Part shown: positions 56,538 through 63,695 of the stretch, in pieces
How the letters are laid out: each line of letters opens with the position of its first letter
Numbering within the stretch: position 1 is the first letter of the stretch
Assembly (NCBI RefSeq): GCF_028649435.1
Contig: NZ_JAQSIN010000002.1
DNA: 64,000 nt
From: Curvibacter microcysteis
Lineage (GTDB): Bacteria; Pseudomonadota; Gammaproteobacteria; Burkholderiales; Burkholderiaceae_C
Reading direction: 5' to 3' (one strand)
Made by a program: the position numbers and the translations under genes
Notes under the pieces: model-generated
What the model was told of the DNA's origin: nothing
What the model saw: only the letters and a program-made list of their open reading frames with translations
Database searches by the model: none

Positions 56538-57241
56538 GCCTGGGCGTGTTGCTGGTCGAAGACGACAAAGAACTGCGCGCCACGCTGCGCCAGGCCTTGC
56601 TGCTGGAAGGCTACCGCGTGGCGGCCGCCCTGAGCCTGGCCGATGCCCGCGCCCTGTGGCAACACAGCCCCGCCGACGTCGGCCTGGACCTGGTGCTGCT
56701 CGACCTGGGCCTGCCCGATGGCGACGGCTCGGCCTTCCTGGCCGAACTGCGCGCGCACAGCCAGGTGCCGGTGCTGCTGATTTCGGCGCGCCAGATCGAG
56801 GGGGAGAAAGTCCGTCTGCTGGACCAAGGCGCTGACGACTACCTGGTCAAACCCTTCAGCATCGAAGAGCTGCTGGCCCGCATGCGCGTGGCCTGGCGCC
56901 ACCGGGGGCGCAGCGTCAGCGCCGCCGTCACGCGCTACAGCCTGGCCAGCCTGGACGTCGACCTGGCCCGCCACCGCGTGGTGCGCGAGGGCATCGAAGT
57001 TCACCTGACCCCGACCGAGTTCAAGCTGCTGGCGCGCCTGGTGCGCAGCGCCGGGCAGGTGGTCACGCACCGGCAACTGCTGACCGATGTCTGGGGCCCC
57101 GAATACAGCGAGCACACCCACTACCTGCGCCTTTACATGGGCCAGCTGCGCGCCAAACTTGAGGCCGACCCCGCCCAGCCCCAGTGCCTGCTGACCGAGC
57201 CGGGCGTGGGCTACCGGCTCAGCGAGCCCGGGCCCGCCTGA
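56534..57241 (+). CDS. KdpE-like OmpR-family response regulator
   Basis: This 235-residue regulator has a receiver domain with Asp9/Asp10/Asp11 acidic cluster, phosphoacceptor Asp57 (LLDLGLPDG) and Lys106. The OmpR/PhoB winged helix follows from about residue 140 (VHLTPTEFKLLARLVRSAGQVVTHRQLLTDVWGPEYSEHTHYLRLYMGQLRAKLE), with the HTHYLR signature of KdpE proteins. It is coupled to the kinase and followed within 90 bases by kup, whose promoter has the same direct repeat as the kinase promoter. Confidence 0.94.
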   Translation: MSLGVLLVEDDKELRATLRQALLLEGYRVAAALSLADARALWQHSPADVGLDLVLLDLGLPDGDGSAFLAELRAHSQVPVLLISARQIEGEKVRLLDQGADDYLVKPFSIEELLARMRVAWRHRGRSVSAAVTRYSLASLDVDLARHRVVREGIEVHLTPTEFKLLARLVRSAGQVVTHRQLLTDVWGPEYSEHTHYLRLYMGQLRAKLEADPAQPQCLLTEPGVGYRLSEPGPA

Positions 57242-57264
57242 AGACCAGGGCAGGACCCGCCGCA

Positions 57265-57284
57265 TCCTTATGCGATCCTGATGC
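57265..57284 (+). promoter_or_regulatory. Tandem operator upstream of kup
   Basis: TCCTTATGC (57265-57273) and TCCTGATGC (57276-57284) start 11 bases apart and match the pair before the kinase gene, including the flanking GA between the units. The kup start lies 44 bases downstream. Confidence 0.75.
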
Positions 57285-57328
57285 CCAGGGCGGCACCATG
57301 GGCCCGTGTTCAATAACGCAGGCCTCCC

Positions 57329-59203
57329 ATGGCACATGCTGCTCATCACTCTTCCCTCGCCGCCCTGACCTTGGGCGCCATCGGTGTCGTCTACGGCGAC
57401 ATCGGCACCTCGCCGCTGTACGCCTTCAAAGAGGTCTTTGCCAGCGGCCACGTCGAGCTCACCACCAACAACGTGGTGGGCATTCTGTCGCTGTTCTTCT
57501 GGACGCTGAGCGTGATCGTGTCCCTGAAGTACGTGGCCTTGATCATGCGCGCCGACAACCACGGCGAAGGCGGGCTGATGGCCTTGCTGGCCCTGGCCTC
57601 GCAATCGGTGCAAGACCGCCCTCGCCTGCGCGCCGCCCTGATGAGCGTGGGCGTGTTCGGTGTGGCCCTGTTTTTTGGCGATGGCGTGATCACGCCCGCG
57701 GTGTCGGTGCTGTCGGCGGTGGAGGGGCTGGAGGTCATCACCCCACGCGCCAGCCCGTATGTCATGCCGATTTCGCTGGCGGTGTTGCTGAGCCTGTTTT
57801 TGGCACAGCGCTTTGGCACCGCCCGCCTGGGGCGCTTCTTTGGCGTGGCCATGGTGGGCTGGTTTGTCTGCATTGGCCTGGCCGGCGTGCCCCACATCGC
57901 CCAACACCCCGAGGTGCTGGCCGCCCTGTCGCCCCACCATGCCTTGCACTTTGCCTGGGCCCACCAGCAAATCGCCTTCATCACCCTGGGGGCCGTGTTT
58001 CTGTGCGTGACCGGGGCCGAGGCCCTGTATGCCGACATGGGCCATTTCGGCGCCCGCCCCATCCGGCTGGCCTGGTTCATCCTGGTGCTGCCCAGCCTGA
58101 CGCTGAACTACTTCGGCCAGGGTGCGCTGGTGCTGAGCAACCCGGCAGCAGCCGAAAACCCCTTCTTCCGCATGATGCCGGACTGGGCCATGGTGCCCAT
58201 GGTGGGGCTGGCCACGCTGGCCACGGTGATTGCGTCCCAGGCGCTGATCTCGGGTGCGTTCTCGGCCGCCAAGCAGACCATCCAGTTGGGCTACCTGCCG
58301 CGCCTGGCCATTCGCCACACCTCGGAGCGTGAATCCGGCCAGATCTACGTGCCCGCCGTCAACTGGGCCTTGCTGGCCGGGGTGGTGCTGGCGGTGGTGG
58401 CGTTTCGCAGCTCGGGCGCACTGGCTGCGGCCTATGGCATCTCGGTCAGCCTGGTGATGGTGATCACCACCGTGCTGACCTTCTTCGTCATCCGCTATGG
58501 CTGGAAGCTGCCGCTGCCGCTGTGCCTGGCGGCCACCTCGCTGTTCCTGATGGTGGACATCGCCTTCTTCTCGTCCAACCTGCTCAAGATTGCCGAAGGC
58601 GGCTGGTTCCCGCTGCTGATGGCCTTGGCCCTCTACCTGATCCTGTCGAGCTGGAAGCAAGGGCGCCACCTGCTGCTGGAGCGGGTGCGATCGGATGCGC
58701 TGGACCTGCCCTCCTTTTTGGAGTCGGTCCGAGCCAACCCGCCGCTGCGTGTGGAAGGCACGGCGGTGTTCCTGAGTGCAGCGCCCGGCACCGTGCCCAG
58801 CGCCTTGTTGCACAACCTCAAGCACAACAAGGTCTTGCACCGGCACAACCTGTTCCTGAATGTGCAAAACCAGGACCAGCCGCGCATCCCCCTGAATGAA
58901 CAGGCCCTGGTCACCGAGCTGGGCCACGACAGCTGGGGCGTGAGCGTGCGCTTTGGCTTCATGGACGAGCCTGATGTGCCGCGTGCCCTGGCCCAGTCGA
59001 GCGCCTTGCAAGGCCTGCTCGACCCCATGAGCACCAGCTACTTCCTGTCCCGCGACACCGTGGTGCCCAGCTTCGAGCGTGGCATGAGCCTGTGGCGACA
59101 AAAGCTGTTCTCGCAGATGCACCACAGCGCCAGCGGCGCAGCCGACTTCCTGAAGTTGCCCAACAACCTGGTGGTCGAGATGGGGTCCAAGATCGAGTTG
59201 TGA
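57329..59203 (+). CDS. kup: Potassium transporter Kup
   Basis: This 624-residue H+/K+ symporter has twelve membrane helices and a ~170-residue cytoplasmic tail. The family pattern is strong: TLGAIGVVYGDIGTSPLYAFKEVF at the start, SLFFWTLSVIVSLKYVALIMRADNHGEGGLMALLAL, FFGDGVITPAVSVLSAVEGLEV and GAEALYADMGHFG. The gene is preceded by an 11-bp-spaced operator pair and directly follows a Kdp-like two-component system, so it is probably induced by potassium limitation or turgor (inference). No kdpFABC genes are present. Confidence 0.96.
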   Translation: MAHAAHHSSLAALTLGAIGVVYGDIGTSPLYAFKEVFASGHVELTTNNVVGILSLFFWTLSVIVSLKYVALIMRADNHGEGGLMALLALASQSVQDRPRLRAALMSVGVFGVALFFGDGVITPAVSVLSAVEGLEVITPRASPYVMPISLAVLLSLFLAQRFGTARLGRFFGVAMVGWFVCIGLAGVPHIAQHPEVLAALSPHHALHFAWAHQQIAFITLGAVFLCVTGAEALYADMGHFGARPIRLAWFILVLPSLTLNYFGQGALVLSNPAAAENPFFRMMPDWAMVPMVGLATLATVIASQALISGAFSAAKQTIQLGYLPRLAIRHTSERESGQIYVPAVNWALLAGVVLAVVAFRSSGALAAAYGISVSLVMVITTVLTFFVIRYGWKLPLPLCLAATSLFLMVDIAFFSSNLLKIAEGGWFPLLMALALYLILSSWKQGRHLLLERVRSDALDLPSFLESVRANPPLRVEGTAVFLSAAPGTVPSALLHNLKHNKVLHRHNLFLNVQNQDQPRIPLNEQALVTELGHDSWGVSVRFGFMDEPDVPRALAQSSALQGLLDPMSTSYFLSRDTVVPSFERGMSLWRQKLFSQMHHSASGAADFLKLPNNLVVEMGSKIEL

Positions 59204-59251
59204 GCCCCAGAGGCAGCGGATCGGTGCGGCCGGCGCCCAGTTGACTGGCGT

Positions 59252-59770
59252 TCAGGCCGCGGCGCGACGGGCCCGCAGCTCCCAGCCCCCCAAGCCGGCC
59301 GTGACGAGCGCCATCAAGAGCAACACCGCCGGGCTGGTCCATGGCACGGCCAGCGCAGGCGGGCGTGACACGGTCACCACCAAGGTGCTGCTGTAGTTGA
59401 CCGCTGCGGAGAAATTCTGGGCCGCGATGTCCACATTGAAGGTGTACCCCCCGGGTGCGGTGGCCACGCCCGAGAGCACCATGTCATGGTTGCCAGCGTT
59501 CGGCGGCGGCGCAGTCACCGTCGTGAGCGACAAGCCCGGCGGTAGCGTGCCGTTCAGGATGTAGGCATTGTCAATGGTGCCGGTGCCTCGGAAGGTCTGG
59601 CTGAAGGACTGCCCCATCTGCACCGCAATCGGCAGCGTGGCCCCCGAATTCAAGACCGTCTGCGCCTGGGCCAGCAGCGGTGCCGCTAAGCAGCCCCAGA
59701 GAGCGCACTTTAGAAAACGTTCCCACCCCCAGGTGAATTCCCCCATCCATCGACTGTGCATAGAGCGCAA
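59252..59770 (-). CDS. Exported surface protein with IPTL-CTERM-like sorting tail
   Basis: This protein of up to 172 residues has an N-terminal signal (FLKCALWGCLAAPLLAQAQ) and an Ig-like middle region (GTGTIDNAYILNGTLPPGLSLTTVTAPPPNAGNHDMVLSGVATAPGGYTFNVDIAAQN). A C-terminal VPWTSPAVLLLMALVTAGLGGWELRARR follows: a short motif, one helix and a basic end. That tripartite end is typical of IPTL-CTERM proteins of betaproteobacteria, thought to be trimmed by an exosortase-like system. A downstream start at 59746 would also fit. The ligand or role is unknown. Confidence 0.7.
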   Translation of the reverse strand: MRSMHSRWMGEFTWGWERFLKCALWGCLAAPLLAQAQTVLNSGATLPIAVQMGQSFSQTFRGTGTIDNAYILNGTLPPGLSLTTVTAPPPNAGNHDMVLSGVATAPGGYTFNVDIAAQNFSAAVNYSSTLVVTVSRPPALAVPWTSPAVLLLMALVTAGLGGWELRARRAAA

Positions 59771-59898
59771 CCCGTTTCATTCTGAATGGATCACGCGGCG
59801 GTGGTCAAAATGGACTCGCCGGCAACCATGGCACGGCATTTTCAAGACATCGTAGATGCGGGTCAAGGTTCATTGGCCATCCCCTGTCCCCCAAAAAA

Positions 59899-59957
59899 AT
59901 GGCGGGACCAGCCCGCCATCTGAAAAGGCCGCCTGCCCCACAAAGGGGTGGGCGGCT
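59899..59957 (-). terminator. Tandem intrinsic terminators after scoAB
   Basis: On the minus strand ATGGCGGG-CTGGT-CCCGCCAT is followed by TTTTTT, an excellent Rho-independent terminator (59899-59919). A second stem, GCCGCC-CACCCC pairing with GTGGGG-CA-GGCGGC, lies upstream at about 59927-59957. The rest of the 219-base gap contains only the start region of the IPTL-CTERM-like gene. Confidence 0.88.
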
Positions 59958-59989
59958 TGCTGTGTCAACTCAATCAGCCTGCGTCGGCC

Positions 59990-60628
59990 TCAGATCAGCG
60001 TCACGCCGGTCTTGGACTGCAGGAATTCACGCGTCACGCCCGGGGCCAGTTCGACCACCTTGAGGCCTTCGGGCGTCACGTCCATGACGGCCAGGTCGGT
60101 GATGATGCGGTCCACCACGCCCACGCCCGTCAGGGGCAGCGTGCACTGGGGCAGGATCTTCAGGTCTTCGGTGCCGTCTTTCTTCTTGGCCACGTGTTCC
60201 ATCAGCACGATCACACGCTTGACGCCGGCCACCAAATCCATGGCGCCGCCCATGCCCTTGACCATCTTGCCCGGGATCATCCAGTTGGCCAGGTCACCCT
60301 TTTCGCTGACCTGCATGGCGCCCAGGATGGACAGGTTGATCTTGCCGCCACGGATCATGGCAAAGCTGTCATGGCTGCCAAAGATGGACGAGCCCTTGAT
60401 GGTGGTCACGGTTTGCTTGCCGGCGTTGATCAGGTCGGCATCGACCTCGTCCTCGGTCGGGAAGGGGCCGATGCCCATCATGCCGTTTTCAGATTGCAGC
60501 CACACCTCGATGTTCGAGGGCACATGGTTGGCCACCAGGGTCGGAATGCCGATGCCCAGGTTGACGTAGAAACCGTCTTGCAGTTCGTGCGCGGCACGGG
60601 CCGCCATTTGGTCTTGATTCCAGGACAT
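59990..60628 (-). CDS. scoB: 3-oxoacid CoA-transferase subunit B
   Basis: This 212-residue beta subunit of a two-gene CoA-transferase has the catalytic Glu in VWLQSENGMMGIGPF, VNLGIGIPTLVANH and KMVKGMGGAMDLVAGVKRVIVLMEHVAKKDG-type sequence (here KKKDGTEDL). The enzyme moves CoA from succinyl-CoA to acetoacetate or another 3-oxoacid such as 3-oxoadipate. Two bases separate it from the A subunit gene. Confidence 0.95.
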   Translation of the reverse strand: MSWNQDQMAARAAHELQDGFYVNLGIGIPTLVANHVPSNIEVWLQSENGMMGIGPFPTEDEVDADLINAGKQTVTTIKGSSIFGSHDSFAMIRGGKINLSILGAMQVSEKGDLANWMIPGKMVKGMGGAMDLVAGVKRVIVLMEHVAKKKDGTEDLKILPQCTLPLTGVGVVDRIITDLAVMDVTPEGLKVVELAPGVTREFLQSKTGVTLI

Positions 60629-60630
60629 GA

Positions 60631-61338
60631 TCAGACTCCTGCCTTTTCGGTGATGGTGCGTTTTTCGATGCGTTTCTCAGGCGTGGCGTTGAGCACCAGG
60701 CGGTGCACATAAATGCCCGGCAGGTGCACATCGTCCGGGGCGATTTCACCCACTTCGACGATTTTTTCGACTTCCACGATGCACAGCTTGCCCGCCATGG
60801 CCACCGCCGGGTTGAAGTTGCGCGCGGTGTAGCGGAAGCGCAGGTTGCCGGCCTTGTCGGCCACATCGGCCTTGACCAGGGCCACGTCGGGCACCAGCGA
60901 GCGTTCCATGACGTAGGTTTCGCCGTCGAATTCACGCAGTTCCTTGCCGTCCGCCACCACGGTGCCCACACCGGTCTTGGTGAAGAAGGCCGGGATGCCC
61001 GCGCCGCCCGCGCGCAGCTTTTCAGCCAGCGTGCCCTGGGGGGTGAACTCCAGAGCCAGTTCGCCGGCCAGGTATTGGCGCTCGAACTCTTTGTTTTCGC
61101 CCACGTAGCTGGAGATCATTTTCTTGATCTGGCGGGTTTCCAGCAGCTTGCCCAGGCCAAAGCCGTCCACGCCGGCGTTGTTGGAAATGACGGTCAGGTC
61201 CTTGACGCCCGTGTCGCGCAGGGCGTCAATCAGGGCTTCAGGGATGCCGCAGAGGCCAAAACCACCGACAGCCAACAACTGGCCGTCGCTGACCACACCC
61301 TGCAGTGCAGCGGCGGCAGAAGGAAAAAGTTTGTTCAC
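60631..61338 (-). CDS. scoA: 3-oxoacid CoA-transferase subunit A
   Basis: This 235-residue alpha subunit has DGQLLAVGGFGLCGIPEALIDALRDTGVKDLTVISNNAGVDGFGLGKLL and NPAVAMAGKLCIVEVEKIVEVGEIAPDDVHLPGIYVHRLV, standard for ScoA/PcaI/AtoD proteins. The succinyl-CoA:acetoacetate role is favoured because PHA (phasin) genes are present; 3-oxoadipate is the alternative. The gene is divergent from a PAS-LuxR regulator. Confidence 0.95.
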   Translation of the reverse strand: MNKLFPSAAAALQGVVSDGQLLAVGGFGLCGIPEALIDALRDTGVKDLTVISNNAGVDGFGLGKLLETRQIKKMISSYVGENKEFERQYLAGELALEFTPQGTLAEKLRAGGAGIPAFFTKTGVGTVVADGKELREFDGETYVMERSLVPDVALVKADVADKAGNLRFRYTARNFNPAVAMAGKLCIVEVEKIVEVGEIAPDDVHLPGIYVHRLVLNATPEKRIEKRTITEKAGV

Positions 61339-61388
61339 AAAGGTCTCCTCAGGAAGCGAGCGGTGCCCACACAGAATTCGCTACGATA

Positions 61389-61408
61389 CTACCTATTGAA
61401 GTACGTAG
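61389..61408. promoter_or_regulatory. Imperfect palindrome between scoA and the PAS-LuxR gene
   Basis: Half-sites CTACCTA and TACGTAG with a six-base spacer form a 20-bp near-palindrome in the 88-base AT-richer divergent promoter. Two further CGTA-type boxes flank it. It is a good candidate site for the LuxR-type regulator encoded next door. Confidence 0.45.
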
Positions 61409-61426
61409 AAGCTCGTAAGTACAAGC

Positions 61427-61996
61427 ATGACCCCGCTCCCGATTGAACTCGACTACCAACTGGCTTTCGAGTTGGCCCCCATTGGCCTGGTGCTGTCCCG
61501 GCACCGCAGCATCGTGGACTGCAACCAGCGCGTCTGCGAGATGTTTGGCACCACCCGGGAGCGCCTGGTGGGCCAATCCTTTCAAGTGCTTTACCCCAGC
61601 GCCGACGAGTACGAACGCACCGGCGCCCGCATTGCGCCCATCCTCAACAAAAGCGGCCATTACGCCGACGATCGGATCATGAAGCGGGTGGATGGGCGAC
61701 TCAAGGGCGAAACCTTCTGGTGCCACGTCACCGGCCGCGCCCTCAACCGCGACGACCCGCACGAAGCCGGCATCTGGACATTTGAAGACCTGAGCTCCCG
61801 CCGCCCCGTCAAGGCAGAACTGACGGCGCGCGAGCGCGAAGTGGCCTCGCACTTGATGGACGGCCTGACCTCCAAGGAAATTGGTCGCGTCCTCGAGATC
61901 AGCCACCGCACGGTCGAGATCTACCGCGCCCGCCTGATGCGCAAATACAAGGCCAGCACCACCGCCGACTTGGTGCACAAGCTGATGGCAGGTTGA
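61427..61996 (+). CDS. PAS-domain LuxR-type regulator
   Basis: This 189-residue protein has an N-terminal PAS fold (about 10-120, LAFELAPIGLVLSRHRSIVDCNQRVCEMFG...GETFWCHVTGRALN). A LuxR/FixJ helix-turn-helix closes it (PVKAELTAREREVASHLMDGLTSKEIGRVLEISHRTVEIYRARLMRKYKAST). It lacks a receiver domain, so the PAS probably senses a small ligand or redox state directly. Divergent orientation from scoAB suggests it controls ketone-body or PHA turnover (inference). Confidence 0.88.
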   Translation: MTPLPIELDYQLAFELAPIGLVLSRHRSIVDCNQRVCEMFGTTRERLVGQSFQVLYPSADEYERTGARIAPILNKSGHYADDRIMKRVDGRLKGETFWCHVTGRALNRDDPHEAGIWTFEDLSSRRPVKAELTAREREVASHLMDGLTSKEIGRVLEISHRTVEIYRARLMRKYKASTTADLVHKLMAG

Positions 61997-62071
61997 CCCA
62001 GGGCGCGCAGCACGAAAACGCGCTTTGAGCGATCATCGCCGCTCCCCCCGTTCTTCAGAAAAGAGACCCCC

Positions 62072-62578
62072 ATGAGCCTTTCGATGTACCAAGCCAGCGT
62101 GCCGACCTTTCTGCGCCAACTGCAAGCCCTGTCCGTGATCCTGGACAAAGCCATGGCCCACGCCGAGGCCACCGGTCTGGACCCGGCCCAACTGACCAGC
62201 GCCCGCCTGGCGCCGGACATGCTGCCCTTCACCAACCAGATCTTCATCGCCACCGACACCGCCAAGGGCTGTGCCGCCCGCCTGGCCGGTGTGGAAGCCC
62301 CGGTATACGCCGACAGCGAAACCACCCTGCCCGAGCTGCAAGCCCGCATCGCCAAGACCCTGGCGTATTTGAAGGATTTCAGCCCCGAGCAGATCGATGG
62401 CTCTGAAGAGCGCACCGTCACGCTCAAGCTGCGCAGCGGCGAAGTGAGCTTCACCGGCCAGAACTACCTGCAAAGCTTTGCCATGCCCAACTTCTTCTTC
62501 CATGTGACCACGGCCTACGGCCTGCTGCGTCAACAAGGCGTACCCCTGGGCAAGCTGGACTTTCTGGGGCCGCGCTGA
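62072..62578 (+). CDS. DUF1993 domain protein
   Basis: This 168-residue protein matches DUF1993, with MSLSMYQASVPTFLRQLQALSVILDKAMAHAEATGLDPAQLTSARLAPDMLPFTNQIFIATDTAKGCAARLAGVEAP at the start and FFFHVTTAYGLLRQQGVPLGKLDFLG at the end. The fold resembles the DinB/YfiT four-helix bundles; His488-type metal residues are not conclusive. No function is known. It lies 75 bases downstream of the PAS-LuxR gene on the same strand. Confidence 0.88.
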   Translation: MSLSMYQASVPTFLRQLQALSVILDKAMAHAEATGLDPAQLTSARLAPDMLPFTNQIFIATDTAKGCAARLAGVEAPVYADSETTLPELQARIAKTLAYLKDFSPEQIDGSEERTVTLKLRSGEVSFTGQNYLQSFAMPNFFFHVTTAYGLLRQQGVPLGKLDFLGPR

Positions 62579-62603
62579 GCCCTGCCCGTCCCCTCGGGTC
62601 TCT

Positions 62604-62702
62604 TCAGCCCGCCGTGCCGCGCGCCAGCGCCTCGGCCCAGTTCAGCATCGCGGGCTGGAACACCTCGCGCCACCAGGGCGCCGCGCGCTGTGCCGCGCTC
62701 AT
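62604..62702 (-). CDS. Possible 32-residue small protein coupled to the upstream ORF
   Basis: The frame MSAAQRAAPWWREVFQPAMLNWAEALARGTAG begins at an ATG that overlaps the stop of the 67-residue ORF by four bases (ATGA). The middle (PWWREVFQPAMLNWAEAL) would form an amphipathic helix. The unusual overlap favours translation, but a protein this short cannot be verified by reading. Confidence 0.35.
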   Translation of the reverse strand: MSAAQRAAPWWREVFQPAMLNWAEALARGTAG

Positions 62703-62902
62703 GCGCCCACCCCGGTCGGCACCAAGCCTTGCCAAATCAACACCAGGCCCAGGGCATTCAGGGCCAGCCCCAAGCCCAGCTTCACCCAGCGCGACTTTTG
62801 GCTGGGTCGGCCCGTACGGGCCCAAGGGCGGGGCTCCGCCGGGCTCGGGCTGAACAGAACCTCTTTCAGACTGGGAACAAAGGGGGTGCACAAAGCGCTC
62901 AT
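62699..62902 (-). CDS. Small membrane protein, 67 residues
   Basis: The ORF starts at an ATG with a good Shine-Dalgarno (AGGAGAGAGCC then ATG). The first 40 residues are polar (FVPSLKEVLFSPSPAEPRPWARTGRPSQKSRW). The last part is one membrane helix (VKLGLGLALNALGLVLIWQGLVPTG). I do not recognise the family. A second tiny frame overlaps its stop, and a promoter-like region with a palindrome lies upstream. Confidence 0.6.
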   Translation of the reverse strand: MSALCTPFVPSLKEVLFSPSPAEPRPWARTGRPSQKSRWVKLGLGLALNALGLVLIWQGLVPTGVGA

Positions 62903-62932
62903 GGCTCTCTCCTGGAAATGTCTTGACTGGGT

Positions 62933-62973
62933 TTGATAGTAGAAATGAAGTACCCATCAATCCAGTTGATTGA
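62933..62973 (-). promoter_or_regulatory. Promoter with overlapping palindrome before the small membrane protein
   Basis: On the minus strand TTGATG (-35-like, 62955-62960) and TATCAA (-10-like, 62933-62938) are 16 bases apart. A perfect palindrome TCAATC-CAGTT-GATTGA (62957-62973) overlaps the -35, typical of a repressor site. The gap to the AhpD-like gene (62903-63084) holds no gene. Confidence 0.45.
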
Positions 62974-63084
62974 GGCAACGCTGGCATTAGTTTTTTTCAA
63001 TTCATACCACGCAAACGCCTCGCCAGTCAGCGACCCGGGCGGTCCTATGATGAAGTCACTAACAACCGATCGGAGACTTGGCCC

Positions 63085-63666
63085 GTGAACCCCAACCGCT
63101 TTCCCAGCCCCCACCTGGACGATGTGCCCGCCGACATCCGCGAGAAGATCCTCGCCGTGCAAGAAAAAGCCGGCTTTGTGCCCCAGGTGTTTCTGAGCCT
63201 GGCACGCCGCCCTGCGGAGTGGCGCGCCTTTTTTGCTTACCACGACGCCTTGATGCTCAAGGAAGACGGCTCGCTGAGCAAAGGCGACCGCGAGATGATC
63301 GTCACCGCCACCAGCGCGGCCAACCAGTGCCTGTACTGCGTGGTGGCGCACGGCGCGCTGCTGCGTATCTACGAGAAGAAACCGCTGGTGGCCGACCAGG
63401 TGGCCATCAACTACCGCAAAGCCGACATCAGCCCGCGCCAGCGCGCCATGCTCGACTTTGCGATGAAGGTCTGCGAGCGCTCGCACGAGATCGACGAAGC
63501 CGACTACCCACCCCTGTACGCCCATGGCTTCTCGGACGAAGACATTTGGGACATCGCCGCGATCACCGCTTTTTTTGGCCTGTCCAACCGCCTGGCCAGC
63601 TTCTCGGGCATGCAGCCCAACCCCGAGTTTTACCTGATGGGCCGGGTGCCCAAAGCCAAGGCCTGA
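63085..63666 (+). CDS. Peroxidase-related (AhpD/carboxymuconolactone decarboxylase-like) protein
   Basis: This 193-residue protein has the AhpD-type redox motif Cys82-x2-Cys85 in ANQCLYCVVAHGAL, with His89 six residues on as in the family. Flanks are LSKGDREMIVTATSAANQ and YRKADISPRQRAMLDFAMKVCERSHEID. Such proteins reduce peroxides through the paired cysteines. The start is GTG 63085 with GGAG upstream. The 182-base gap before it includes a promoter region on each strand. Confidence 0.9.
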   Translation: MNPNRFPSPHLDDVPADIREKILAVQEKAGFVPQVFLSLARRPAEWRAFFAYHDALMLKEDGSLSKGDREMIVTATSAANQCLYCVVAHGALLRIYEKKPLVADQVAINYRKADISPRQRAMLDFAMKVCERSHEIDEADYPPLYAHGFSDEDIWDIAAITAFFGLSNRLASFSGMQPNPEFYLMGRVPKAKA

Positions 63667-63695
63667 ACCCCGGCGGGGCCCCCCGTGGCTGGCAC

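Noticed and set aside
62604..62987. 127-codon minus-strand frame beginning at 62987
   Set aside because: It overlaps the better supported 67-residue ORF in another frame; its first part is Pro/Gly-rich shadow and its start has no ribosome site. Only its last 32 codons are kept as a low-confidence coupled ORF.
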